From Choristoneura fumiferana (taxonomy: Eukaryota > Arthropoda > Insecta > Lepidoptera > Tortricidae), in assembly GCF_025370935.1 (NCBI RefSeq), contig NC_133495.1, positions 4,830,533-4,894,532 on the forward strand: a DNA stretch of 64,000 nt. The letters are read 5' to 3'. Below are positions 20,604 through 30,817 of this stretch, in pieces. The notes beneath the pieces are model-generated. The model was not told where the DNA came from. It ran no database searches and saw only the letters and a list, made by a program, of their open reading frames with translations. The position numbers and the translations under genes are program-made. Numbering within the stretch: position 1 is the first letter of the stretch; every line of letters starts with the position of its first letter.

Positions 20604-20828
20604 ATCCCTGTATTATTATTATTTTGTATTTTTTCTTTAATTGTATACTGTAGTGTTTAAGTATTTTATTTGTAATTATTTTATTTTGAAAAAAAAAATA
20701 CTTTCTACCAAGTTTCTTGCGGCGCATTCTTCTTGGCAATGATGGTCTTTCCGAAAGCGCTGGTAGTTTAAAAAAATGACGTGTAAAAGTGCCCATTGCG
20801 GCCTATTTGTTGAATAAATAATTTAAGG
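20604..20828 (+). repeat. 5'-truncated LINE 3' UTR, copy 1
   Basis: Shares 'AAGTTTCTTGCGGCGCATTC', 'TTCTTGGCAATGATGGTCTT' and 'GTGCCCATTGCGGCCTATTT' with 21303-21573, ending in an AATAAAT signal. This is a LINE-type 3' end without ORF. Confidence 0.55.
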
Positions 20829-20919
20829 TTTAACGTCATTTGTAACGCTTAAAACGTCTAAGCCTATTTTCACTCACAAGTCAATATGACAATCAGTCTT
20901 ATTGTTTTACTATCTTTTG

Positions 20920-21093
20920 AATTTAGTTATCGCGCGCTGTTCCTAGGAATAAAAAGTAGCCTATGTCACATCTGGCCCATTAACTATCTCTATGCCAAAA
21001 ATCACTTCGATCCGTCGCTCCGTTTCGATGTGAAAGACGGACAAACATACAAACACACACACTTTCGGATTTATAATATTAGTTTGGATTTCT
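20920..21093 (+). repeat. CGCATTTATAATATTAG repeat, forward copy
   Basis: 'TTATCGCGCGCTGTTCCTAG', 'AAAAAGTAGCCTATGTCACA' and the tail 'TTTATAATATTAGTTTGGA'. Mirror of 18286-18505. Confidence 0.6.
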
Positions 21094-21134
21094 GAAGTAG
21101 GAACTTTCTTGGTCGAATATACTACACAAGCCTG

Positions 21135-21630
21135 CTAAAGCAGCGTTTCCACCAATAATGTGCCAGGATGTGTTGCGAGGGACGTGTTTTTCATTAACCA
21201 ATAGAAACGCTTCATTTACACATCCTCGCACAGCACATCTCTGGTGCAGCTGAGCGAAGCGAGGCGAGGTAAATGAAGCGTTTCTCTTGGTTTGTGAAAA
21301 ACATTTTTTTTTGTATTTTTTTTTTCTTTAATTGTATAATATAGTTTTTAAGTATTTTATTTGTAATTATATAATTATGAAAAAATGACTTTCTGCCAAG
21401 TTTCTTGCGGCGCATTCTTCTTGGCAATGATGGTCTTTCCGAAAGCGCTGGTAGTTTAAAAAATGACGTGTAAAAGTGCCCATTGCGGCCTATTTACTGA
21501 ATAAATCATTTGAATTTGAATTTGGATTTGAATTTTGAATTTGAATTTTTGATTTTTTTTTTAATTTTAATTCGACATATTCCCCGCAACACAATATCCT
21601 CGCACATCTCTGGTGGAAACGCTGCTTTAG
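21135..21630. repeat. GTTTC-ACCAGAGATGTGC MITE with nested LINE tail
   Basis: TIRs 'CTAAAGCAGCGTTTCCACCA' and 'TGGTGGAAACGCTGCTTTAG' are perfect at the ends. Internal 'AAATGAAGCGTTTCTCTTGG' is typical of the family. A LINE 3' end interrupts it at 21303-21573. Confidence 0.65.
21303..21573 (+). mobile_element. 5'-truncated LINE 3' UTR inserted in a MITE
   Basis: Same 3' UTR as 20604-20828, ending in AATAAAT and a GAATTT-type hexamer tail (21510-21550). An uninterrupted comparison (62300, 'GAAAAACATTCCTCGCAAC') indicates insertion after 'ACAT', which reappears at the right junction as a possible 4-bp TSD. No ORF retained. Confidence 0.55.
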
Positions 21631-22504
21631 GATCTCAATTAATAATTTCCTTTTTTTTCTATGACATTTAAGGCTAGTTTCACAACTGGCCCAACACCAG
21701 CAGTTCAAGGCCCACTAACTTGCATCATTGTCTTAGCTGACTCTTACTCGGTAGTTGCATTTATTTTGCTTGCCGATTGTATATTGCAAATGTGCATTTC
21801 ATCATTATAATTCGCTGTATCGATTGGAGTAACTGTTAAACGGTTTGGATGATTTGCATTAAAATGCGTGTTAAATCTGACAGTTAGAAAAAAAAAGTCG
21901 CGGGTCAATGAGCTAGTGTCTTAAAAAAAGTAATTAGTATTGTATTGTATGACTCTTTATTATTTACATAAAACAGAATTCGTCCATCTCTAAGGTTCAC
22001 GGAAAGAACATGACATTGTCTATCACCTTTTTTTTAATTTAGATTTTTATCTCAAAATGCAGAGCTCGCAAAGAGTAGAGTTACCATTGAATATGGATAT
22101 CAGAAAACAATATATATTTATTTCACTTTTTAAAAAACGGTAACCATAATAATAAAATTGTTTGCGATGACTAACTTTCTTAGTTCGTTGCTTAGGTGAC
22201 TAGACACGTTCTTTCCGTGGACCCAAATTACATCGACACAAAGAAAATTATACGAACATCTGCGCTTGCTATTCACGTGAAGACGGGACAAGGAATAGTT
22301 GCGGGTAGAATCGCATTCCCGCAAACAAGGTGCACAGACATTTCCGACAGTACTTTACAAACAGCCTTGCATACTTTTGCAACATAGGTACGTCTAAAAT
22401 CTTGTATGTAGACTGTCGAAAGTTGACCTTCGTGAGAAACAGCTCCCAACCATTAAAATCTTAGACCTATCAATCAAATGATAATTATGTCAAAGTATTA
22501 TGGA

Positions 22505-22690
22505 GTAAAGCCTTTGCCCGCGGCTTCGCTCGCGTAAATCATTAGGTACCTATATCTGTCTTGAAATTCCGGATTTTTTCGAAATTTCCTCGTAAATTCC
22601 CAAAAACTACGTCAAACTTGTGTAGTCTCATTTGTGTTGTATGATGGATGAATGAACGTGCCAAATTTCATATCTCTAGACTTCAGCATG
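22505..22690 (+). repeat. CCCGCGGCTTCG repeat, truncated
   Basis: 'GCCCGCGGCTTCGCTCGCGT' with the downstream 'TTTCATATCTCTAGACTTCA' body. The CGCATTTATAATATTAG tail is missing because SINE family 1 begins at 22693. Confidence 0.5.
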
Positions 22691-22692
22691 AC

Positions 22693-22960
22693 TTGACGAC
22701 CGGATGGCCGAGTAGTTAGAGAACCTGACTACGAAGCTTAAGGTCCCGGGTTCGAATTCCGGCCGGGGCAGATATTTGTATGAATAATACGCATGTTTGT
22801 TCTCGGGTCTTGAATGTTTAATATGTATTTAAGTATATATTAATCTATATAAGTATGTTTATCCGTTGCCTAGTGTCCAATAGTACAAGCTTTGCTTAGT
22901 TTGGGACCAGGTCAATTGGTGTCAAGTGTCCCATGATATTTATTATTTATTTTATTTATT
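22693..22960 (+). repeat. tRNA-headed SINE, family 1
   Basis: Box A-like 'GGCCGAGTAGTTAGAGAACC' and box B-like 'GGGTTCGAATTCC' in an acceptable tRNA layout. The body follows ('TTAATATGTATTTAAGTATA', 'GTTTATCCGTTGCCTAGTGT', 'GGTGTCAAGTGTCCCATGAT') and ends in a TTTA-rich tail. Other copies: 58563-59220, 37350-37630 and 43896-44170, each interrupted by a MITE. Confidence 0.7.
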
Positions 22961-22964
22961 TACT

Positions 22965-23095
22965 AGGCACGTCTCACAGTTGGGCGCAGGCTTCCTCACA
23001 GATTAAGAGGATTTGGGCCATAGTTTCTACGTCAGCCCAGTGCGGAATGCGAACTTCACACACACAACATTGAATTTCTTCGCAGGTTTGTGCCG
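22965..23095 (-). repeat. SINE family 2 body, reverse
   Basis: 'CTCACAGTTGGGCGCAGGCT' and 'CAGCCCAGTGCGGAATGCGA' are reverse-complement matches to the body of the SINE at 25424, placed end to end with the SINE at 22693. Confidence 0.55.
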
Positions 23096-23464
23096 ACTTC
23101 ACGACTTAAACAAATTAAAGAAACACATTATCTGCGCTCTCCATCTCAATTTTTTTATCAACTATAAAATTTTATTTCACTTGCTTTGAAAAAAATAATA
23201 GTCAGTTAAGTTGACAAATAAGTGACGTAAATAAGCTAGTTTTGAAACCAGCACAAGAATTATAATAACAATGAAAACAAGAGCAAGCAAACCTATAAAG
23301 TATTACTTGGCGAATCAACGATCGAAAGTGAACGCAACGCACACTAGCACACGTGTAGCTATAAAGCGCGTGCGCCTGTGTGCGACCTAGGAAGTTCTGA
23401 AGATATACAATACAGCTCTAGAAGAGGCTGGTTAAGAGGTTACTATGTCATAAAATTATTGCAG

Positions 23465-23705
23465 ACTAGTGTTTAACCGCGGCTGCGCACACGTAAATCA
23501 TTGGATCCAGCTACTGAATTGAAATTTAGGGATTTTAAAAAATTCCCGTGGGAATTCCCGAAAGTTAAATCGTGGTTTCATTGACGTTACATTAAAAACA
23601 ATCGCGCTAAAGCGGTTAAAGTAGCCTTATATTACAGATGGCCAGCTATCTACGTACCAAATTTCATCCAAATCCGTCCAGCCGTTTCAGCGTGAAGGAG
23701 TAACA
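23465..23705 (+). repeat. CCGCGGCTGCGCACACG repeat
   Basis: 'AGTGTTTAACCGCGGCTGCG', 'TAAATCATTGGATCCAGCTA' and 'CCGTCCAGCCGTTTCAGCGT' align with the copies at 38757 and 45298. The tail is replaced at 23705 by the next repeat. Confidence 0.5.
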
Positions 23706-24000
23706 AATATGTCGAAAATACAAACTGAGACATGGAAAACCAGAAAACGAGACCAGCGCTGGAAATCGAACCCAGGTCCTCAGCAATCCGTGCTGCGTGC
23801 TATAACCGCTACACCACCGCTGGACAGGAGTCTAGACACGAATTTCTCCTATGCACACATATCTCTGGTTGCTTTTTTCCACTACGCTACTTAAGCAGCA
23901 GCACGCGACATCTATGTTTCGCTATCATCGAGAGACGTCACATTCTTTTGGAACTAACCGCTCACCCAGACAAGAGATGTCGCTATTAGGCAATCAAATT
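23705..24000 (-). repeat. SINE-like repeat with tRNA-like module (family 3)
   Basis: Parallel to 6745-7075: reverse box B 'AAATCGAACCCAGGTCCTCA', reverse box A 'TATAACCGCTACACCACCGC', then 'AACTAACCGCTCACCCAGAC' and 'AAGAGATGTCGCTATTAGGC'. Confidence 0.5.
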
Positions 24001-24147
24001 ATGATTGATTTTTTGGAGGCTTTTTGTATTTTTTATTTCAACTCCAAATTCGTTACATATATGTATATTTTATATTTTTATATTCGTAAAGCAACCTGAG
24101 ATATATACCCCGTGTAGATGCAACCGATACTATCTGAAATAACGGTA

Positions 24148-24221
24148 ACAATCGATTGTTCAAAACTATCGAATCGATAGTTTTGCATTATTAGAGACCA
24201 AAAATATCAATACTATCGATA
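24148..24221. promoter_or_regulatory. Cluster of ATCGAT palindromes including a DRE-like site
   Basis: Three self-complementary motifs lie within 75 bp: 'AACAATCGATTGTT', 'AAAACTATCGAATCGATAGT' followed by TT, and 'TATCGATA' at 24214-24221. TATCGATA equals the Drosophila DRE promoter motif. Whether this is a regulatory site or chance is unknown, and no gene start is adjacent. Confidence 0.2.
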
Positions 24222-24796
24222 AAGCAAGTTCTTGCAAGTTAAATTCAACCAACTTCCAGTAATCAGATTGACTTGAAATTTGGTCCACTTATGAAAATTG
24301 CGTGACAATACAATAATCTGGTAGTGAAATCCTGGTGGTCCGGCCAGGATTTCCACAGGACGGAACTCTTCAATGGTTAATGGCATCGACTTGAAATTTA
24401 GTATGCAAATGTAGTTTAGGCGACAATACATGCACAAAGAAAAAACTGGCAAAAACTTAATTTGATCAGCTAATAAAATAATTTACAATACGCATTATGA
24501 TCATTCCTGAGACGGAACTGTACTCGAGATTTCGTTCTTTGTCCAGAGATAGACACGTTGTAGATAGTGAAATAATGTCAAACCACACGAGTATAATTTC
24601 GCAACAGCTTTATATCTGCGTGTGATCATAGCTCACGCGCCAGAGAAACCTCAGGTTTCGAGTGGAATGAGATATCGATTTATTAGCGATTGTGCACAAA
24701 ATGGCGGAGACCGCATTGCACCAGGAAGTAGCGAGTTATTTAAAGCAAATTACCGTCTTTTCTAGTCATTTTGTATCACAATTTCAAAGTGCAATA

Positions 24797-25372
24797 AAAA
24801 CCAGCTAAGTGTGAGTCGGACTCGCACACGAAGGGTTCCGCATCAGCGCACGATTTCCATTGTTAAGATTGAGTATAAAACGCCGAAAAAAAAAATGATT
24901 CTTGTTTATTATCGTTTGTAGCGGTCTATGGTCGCTACTGCAAAAATCACACACCGTGTTAAGATTATATGTGTCGAGATACTTATTTGGTAAGACACAA
25001 ATATACACACGGATTAAAAGTCAGTGTGCCTTCTTAAATGGATTTGCGTACAATACTCAAAATCTAGAACTATAATGGAATGCTTGCTAGAACTTTGAAC
25101 TAGTCTTCATAATTTTTGGCCTAAATACAAGGCAAGGATTTGCATGTCCAAGGTAACTTTCTAACCGAGTGAAATCTTTAGTTTCCAAACTTGGCAAACT
25201 ACTTAGTAGAGCTTCAATTGTTTTTCAGTTGAGAAACTAGACAAAATATACAACCTATACTTAAATACTTTCAAAGTTTTCATTGTTTTTTGTCTCAGTT
25301 GACAAAAACGGAACCCTTATCGGATCACTTTGTTGCTCGTCTGTCTGGTCGTCCATCCGTCTGTCAAGCAGG
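24797..25372 (+). repeat. GGGTTCCG-type repeat, second subfamily
   Basis: Starts 'CAGCTAAGTGTGAGTCGGAC', 'TCGCACACGAAGGGTTCCGC' and ends 'GACAAAAACGGAACCCTTAT' plus 'CGTCCATCCGTCTGTC'. The end layout is the same as 10446-11306 but the interior differs. Confidence 0.5.
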
Positions 25373-25423
25373 ATAATTTTTCTCTGGAGATATCAAGCTG
25401 AAATAAATATTGAATACTAAGTC

Positions 25424-25730
25424 TGCCGCGCCCGAAGCCGTAGTGGCCGAGTGGTTTGACCTATGGCCTCTCAAGCACAGTGTGGGTTCAAACCCCGGCT
25501 CGTACCTCTGACTTTTTCGAAATTCATGCGCTAAATTACATTTGAAACTTACCACGAGTTTACGGTGAAGGAAAACATCGTGAGGACCTGCATAAACCTG
25601 CGAAGCAATTCAATGGTGTGTGTGAAGTTTTCAATCCGCACTGAGCCCGCCTGGGAACTATTCCCCAAGCCCTCTCATTCTGAGAGGAGGCCTGTGCCCA
25701 GCCGTGAGAAGTATAAAGTATAAAAATGTA
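25424..25730 (+). repeat. tRNA-headed SINE, family 2 (nearly complete)
   Basis: Head with 'AGTGGCCGAGTGGTTTGACC' and 'GTGGGTTCAAACCCCGGCTC', then body 'GGTGAAGGAAAACATCGTGA', 'CTGCGAAGCAATTCAATGGT', 'AGAGGAGGCCTGTGCCCAGC'. The canonical end with GATGAT repeats is eroded. It is the reference copy here for 16843, 22965, 39340, 45850 and 47492. Confidence 0.7.
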
Positions 25731-25786
25731 ATGACTCAGGTCTGCTACCCCTTGGAACAATGAAAAAAAATCACTCGACGTCAGCG

Positions 25787-25966
25787 ACGTTTAAACGTAG
25801 TGACACTATTTCCCGGCACGGAAAATACCGACCCTTTTTTCGTGTACTTGCCCATAGAAGCTCATGCCAGTTTCTAAGGGCGTGTACACGAAAACCAGGG
25901 TCGGTATTTCCATGTCGGTATTATCCGGGCCGGGAAAGAATGTCACCCGTTTAAATAGGGGGCCTG
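25787..25966. repeat. Foldback MITE
   Basis: Left 'GTGACACTATTTCCCGGCAC' and 'AATACCGACCCTTTTTTCGT' pair with right 'ACGAAAACCAGGGTCGGTAT' and 'CCGGGAAAGAATGTCAC'. The centre is 'GAAGCTCATGCCAGTTTC'. An extra 'ATGTCGGTATTATCC' sits in the right arm only. The open frames here are by-products of the palindrome. Confidence 0.55.
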
Positions 25967-26307
25967 CTGAAACACTCCGGTTAAGTTTTGAAAGACCTCG
26001 GAGGTAAATAACATGTTTCCAAAGGACCATTCGAGTTTTATTACCAAAAACACCGTGTACCATCCGCCGCGTTGCAAGACTTCCTCGCCATTGTCGCAAC
26101 TTGAGCAAGTAGGTGACGGACGTATGTAATGAGAATCATGGTAGGTGGCTTGCAAAATTAAACGGCGCTTTGTGGGAAGGTAAAATGTAGAGACTAGAGA
26201 CTATCTTACACGGGCATAGGTAGGTTTTTTTTGTTTAGGCCACATTACGGTGGCAAAAGTGCAGCAGCTCTCAACAGTACTAAACAGTATAAATCGATTT
26301 TTATCAC

Positions 26308-26497
26308 ATAGCATAAAACCCCCGACTTTGTCACTTCAAAGTTCAATATCTCAAAAACGGCTGAACCGATTTTGATGAAACATGTCTAAGAGCCATTGCT
26401 AGAAAACCGGCTTTCAAATAAAAAAACCGCATTCTAATCGGGCCACCCGTTTAAGAACCACGGTAGCATCCCTCTTTTTTTGCGTCGGTGGTTAAAA
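26308..26497 (-). repeat. CCCCCGACGCAAAAAGAGGG repeat, reverse copy
   Basis: 'AAACCCCCGACTTTGTCACT', 'AAAAACGGCTGAACCGATTT' and 'CCTCTTTTTTTGCGTCGG' span both ends of the family at 18870. Confidence 0.6.
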
Positions 26498-26555
26498 AAG
26501 TAAAATGGATGGAAAGCAAAAAAAAATCTAGAATCTCTATGCTCTTTATTATATT

Positions 26556-26699
26556 AAGGGGCTGTTTCACCATCCATTGATTAGCGTTAACCGACGGTTA
26601 AATGTAATGCCGTCTCCGTCCATTTGAACCAAACAAAAAGAGACGGCATCACACCTAACCGCCAGTTAACACTAATCAATGGATGGTGAAACAGCCCAT
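26556..26699. repeat. GGGGCTGTTTCACC palindromic MITE, copy 3
   Basis: 'GGGGCTGTTTCACCATCCAT' is mirrored by 'ATGGATGGTGAAACAGCCC', with inner 'AGCGTTAACCGACGGTTAAA' against 'TAACCGCCAGTTAACACTAA'. Confidence 0.75.
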
Positions 26700-27010
26700 A
26701 AATTAAATTTAGCTTAAAAAAGCTCAATTTTAGAATATAAAATTTTGTTGTCATGACAATTTATCTGGTTAGACATGCATGTCACAGCACAGCCCATTAG
26801 CACTATTTATAAGACCGATTTTACCATTTTTAACCTGTCCTCTCCCAGAGGCACAAATTTGTGCCCAAATTCCTTTGATCCTGTTATCCTGGGAGATGAC
26901 AGATTAAACCATATTTATTTAAACACGAATTAAGATTGTTTTTTTGGAAACTTTTTGTATTTTTTATTTCAATTCCAAACTTTTACTTTTACGGTCATCC
27001 CGTAAAACCT

Positions 27011-27185
27011 AAATTGAAAATACAAACTGAAATATAGATGCACAGAAAAACAGAAAAATAAGACCATCACTGGGAATCGGCTGGGAAGGCGGTACGGATT
27101 ACCGAGGACCTGGGTTCGATTCCCAGTGATGGTCTTATTTTTCTGTTTTTCTGTGCATCTATATTTCAGTTTGTATTTTCAATTT
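27011..27185. repeat. Perfect 69-bp inverted repeat of SINE family 3
   Basis: 27011-27079 is the exact reverse complement of 27117-27185, with a 37-bp spacer. The right arm plus spacer is a normal plus-strand SINE fragment with box B 'GGGTTCGATTCCC'. The left arm is the same fragment inverted and stops exactly at 'GGGAATCG'. Perfect identity implies a recent fold-back or template-switch event. It will form a strong hairpin. Confidence 0.9.
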
Positions 27186-27189
27186 AAAC

Positions 27190-27828
27190 ACGAATATTTT
27201 TTTTCAAAAATAAACTGTTTCATTACGTATCAGCATACCAGCGTGCTATCTCATTCAAAAGTTAATCAACTACGCTTTTACAGAAACTCTTGCACGAAAA
27301 CACAGTTTCGCCGTGGGCGGCCACGATGGTCGGTTATTTCAAAGACAGCGAAATATAAAAGCATATCTTATCTTCACCTATATTTAGCAGCATTAGCATT
27401 GCGAACGTGCAAGCCTATTGTTTTAAATAATTTGACGCACTGACTGTCTCATAATAATACGTAATAGTACAAAACCTGCTTGCGCACAGGTAAAATGGTA
27501 GAAATTTACATCGGTAATATATTTTTGAAGAATGACAAACCCCATTTTCTGCTGGAATGACAAAGGCCCATTAAATTTGCTTGCTACGACGCTAATGACA
27601 ACTGCATGGATAAGTTTGTGGCGATGCGTTACTTTACAAGTCAGTCGTTGGTACCTTAGACCATTAAGTCTTACGGAGTTGTCATGTGCAAAAAACCTGT
27701 CACTTTCGACTGGGTGCAAGGAAGCGTATGCGTAGGAAAATTTTAACTGAAACTTATTTAAATAATAATCAAAGTCGTGACTACCTCTTGAATTAAAAAT
27801 TCCGATTAATAACCTTTACACTAGCGTT
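27190..27828. other. Unique sequence with weak open frames
   Basis: Overlapping frames on both strands (27126-27735) reach about 105 codons but contain no recognisable motif, and I see no family match. I do not call a gene. Confidence 0.35.
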
Positions 27829-28287
27829 CAAACAAGCTGACCAACCCATCTGCTGAAATATTGTACATTTTGAAAGACATTGCGTAACGGGGTCGGTCAT
27901 AACAATATACCCACTTATCATTACATTCAGGTATAGCTTACTAGTTTTTAATGTTTTCTATAAATTATATTTACCGTAAACTCAGGTTTCTATAGTCCCA
28001 AGCGTTCATCAATTGTCCGAACAATCAAAGTCAAAGTCAAAGTCAAAATATCTTTATTCAATTTAGGCTATAACAAGCACTTATGAATGTCAAAAAAAAA
28101 TCTACCACCGGTTCGGAAAAACCTCTGCTGAGAAGAATCCGGCAAGAAACTCAACGAGGTATATATTTTTTTTAAAACAGATTTACAATATTATTAAATG
28201 ATATGTATACATCACAAGTATTTAACACAACTTTATTTTTAACACAGTAGGTTCGCTATTTGAAGGGATCGCTAATGCGGATCGGAA

Positions 28288-28560
28288 TTATTTCCAAATA
28301 TCCCTGTCCATGATATAATCATTAACTTTATAATACGCCTTTGATATTAATGTCTTCTTGACAATAGATCTGAATTTTGTATCCGTTTCATTTATAATAT
28401 TTTTTGGAATTTTATTATAAAAACGTATGCAATTTCCCAGAAAAGACTTTTTGGTTTTAGCCAGTCTGTAAGATGGAACTTTAAGCTTCCCTGTGTTTCT
28501 AGTAGCCTTTGGCTTATCGACGTTAGTGGGAAAATCACATATGTTCTTCCTAACATACAT
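28288..28560 (-). pseudogene. CR1-group LINE ORF2, C-terminal piece
   Basis: Translates to a basic tail with 'RNTGKLKVPSYRLAKTKKSF' and 'GNCIRFYNKIPKNIINET', which follows the RT domain in insect CR1-like LINEs (the x-F-y-N-x-I-P motif). It is separated from the RT piece at 28610 by a frame change and stop within 28561-28609, so the protein is broken. Confidence 0.7.
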
Positions 28561-28609
28561 GATTATTTCAAAAACATAAAGCGACGGCAGGGTTAGGATA
28601 TCTGTTTCC

Positions 28610-29759
28610 TTAAAAAAAAGATCTTAAAGATTCACGCGTCTTCAAATTATAAATTGCTCTAATTGCTCTCTTTTGTAAGATAAAAATTGACTCAATGTCT
28701 GCAGCAGATCCCCATAAAATAAGGCCGTACGAAATAATGCTATTAAAGTAAGCAAAATACACCAACCGTGCCGTCGCCACATCGGTTAGCTGCCTTATTT
28801 TCCAAACTGCAAAAGCAGCAGAGCTCAATCTACCCGCGATTGCTGTGACGTGAGGCCCCCACTGAGGTTTAGAATCGAGCGTTATTCCTAAAAATACTGT
28901 TGATTTTACAAATTCAATAGTTTGACCATTTAACTTTATATTAGAAACTGAATTCGAGCTAGATGAATTTATCAACGAGAATTTAATACATTTAGTTTTC
29001 TTAGGATTTAGTAACAAATTATTGGCAGCAAACCATGCGGATATCACGGACAGGGTTTCATTGGGCTCAATGAAGTCGGTATCTTTTCTACTAACCTTGA
29101 ACAGTAAAGACGTGTCGTCAGCAAACATAACTATACCCGACTTTTGGCTTACCATATAAGTAAGGTCATTTACATAAATAAGATACAGGAATGGGGCAAG
29201 AATGGATCCTTGAGGCACTCCCATTTCGACCACAGATCCCTCCGATACCGTTCCGTTAATCGCTACCTTTTGCTTTCTTTGTGTGAGGTAAGATTTAATG
29301 AGTTCTAAAGCGAGGCCACGAATGCCATAAAAATTTAACTTACAAATTAAAGTATCATGATCCACACAATCAAAAGCTTTCGAAAGGTCGCAGAATACAC
29401 CTATAGCGTCATGTGATTCCTCCCAAGCTTGCAATATGAATTTAACTAAACTATGACCCGCATCTGTAGTAGACCTGCCTTTTGTGAATCCGAACTGCTG
29501 TGGATGCATGATTTTATGGGTATTAAAATGCGAGATCATTTGCGTCAGCATTATTTTTTCAAATATTTTGCTAAACGCTGATAGGATGGACACAGGACGA
29601 TAATCAGAGGGATTATCTTTATCACCTGATTTAAAAATAGGAACTACTTTACTATATTTCATCAAATCTGGAAACACGCCTTCATCTATACAGCTATTAA
29701 AAATAAATGCTAAAGTTGGAGCAACGACATCTAAAATGGAATGTAGAACCTTAACTGAG
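28610..29759 (-). pseudogene. CR1-group LINE ORF2, reverse transcriptase fragment
   Basis: Encodes RT motifs in order: 'SDYRPVSILSAFSKIFEKIM', 'QFGFTKGRSTTDAG', 'CDLSKAFDCVDHD' (first catalytic Asp), 'MGVPQGSILAPFLYLIYVND' and the active-site FADD box in 'MFADDTSLLF'. The open frame can be read back to an ATG at 29794, but its first 12 codons come from the host MITE and the target-site duplication. This is therefore not a real start. Endonuclease and ORF1 are missing and the C-terminus is frameshifted away. Confidence 0.85.
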
Positions 29760-30817
29760 ACAATTACAGAACTGCTAACGTTTAGGAGGTTCATCGTGCA
29801 TTTTCTATTGGATTAGGCTGCGATGAACCTCCTAGATGATGTTAGCAGTTCCGCAATTGCTCGAAATGTTAAAAAATCTGTTTGGATTATTGATGAACGT
29901 GGGACTATAGAAACCTGAGTTAAGGTATTTATTGTAAGTATGGGCCGTGTTGCCTGAAATAAATGGTTTATTATTATTATTATTCTCTGTATTTATTTTC
30001 ATTCTTGGCAATCTTCCGGATTCCGGACAAATTAGGATTTTTTATGTACCTACTTGTTTACGATTAATTTTCTATTTTCGATTTCCAGTGTCGAAAACTA
30101 AAATATGCATAAAGCAAGCCCTAAAACGCTTTTAGCATTTAAAGATCAAAGTCTTGTCATCAAATTGCGATAATCTTTTTCACTTCTCATGCTCGTAAGC
30201 TGGATCTAGGCGACATAAAATGACTTTTTATGCACTAGTGCATAAAATAAAATATTCGTCTAAGACCAAGGTAATTAGGTGTCAACAGCCATAAACAAAG
30301 AAGTTTCTTTATATTTTTTTAATACATTTTTTATTTATATAAAACTAAAAATCAAACAAATAAATCACTAAAACTAAAAAAATATAATTATATAGTAATG
30401 CATGAAAAATAAAAAATTGAGTGAGTGAAAAATTGTTTTCACTGTTGCTATTTCATTTCCTCGCCATCGAAGTGAAAAGCAGAGTGTAAAACTCGAGCAT
30501 TAAATCCATTTTCCCCTCGACGTGTCTATCCACCCTCGCTGTAGGAGTGGGTAGTTATACAGTGAACCGACAACAAGTTGTTCTATTTTGTCAACACTTA
30601 AAAAATAAACAAACTGTAATTTTAAACTTTCTATTTTGTTATCGGGCAGAATACATTACGATAAAGTGCGTGTGTTGTTATTATACAGCAATATTAAGTG
30701 AAATTGACTGAATCTTAAAAATAAATATTGGCGAAACATTTTGTGTTAATAGTACCCTCCGGTGTAAAAAAATAAAGATAAATATATAGGAAAGAATAGT
30801 GAAGTTGTGATAGCACA

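Larger units (their letters stand above)
28026..29759 (-). mobile_element. 5'-truncated CR1-group LINE, 5-bp TSD
   Basis: 'ACAAT' at 28021-28025 is repeated at 29760-29764. The allelic site in copy B (42409-42413) has one ACAAT and no insert, which fixes both ends. The 3' terminus, on the left, is a (GACTTT)n-type tail after 'CCTAAATTGAATAAAGATAT', read on the minus strand. Contents: reverse transcriptase and C-terminal part of ORF2 only. Confidence 0.9.
27974..29925. repeat. TA-flanked foldback MITE split by a LINE
   Basis: Terminal 'CCGTAAACTCAGGTTTCTAT' and 'ATAGAAACCTGAGTTAAGG' are inverted repeats flanked by TA (27972-27973, 29926-29927). Inner 'GAACTGCTAAC' / 'GTTAGCAGTTC' and 'AGGAGGTTCATCG' / 'CGATGAACCTCCT' continue the palindrome around a ~25-bp loop. 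Without the LINE the element is about 213 bp. Copy B keeps the left arm and loop (42362-42475) but has lost the right arm. Confidence 0.7.

Noticed and set aside
22196..22387. 64-codon plus-strand frame with protein-like composition
   Set aside because: It starts with GTG and overlaps a 21-bp inverted repeat (21993-22013 against 22197-22218), suggesting a small foldback element. No homology that I can recognise.
25806..26155. Overlapping 70-100 codon minus-strand frames
   Set aside because: They mostly overlie the foldback MITE at 25787-25966 and have no motif.
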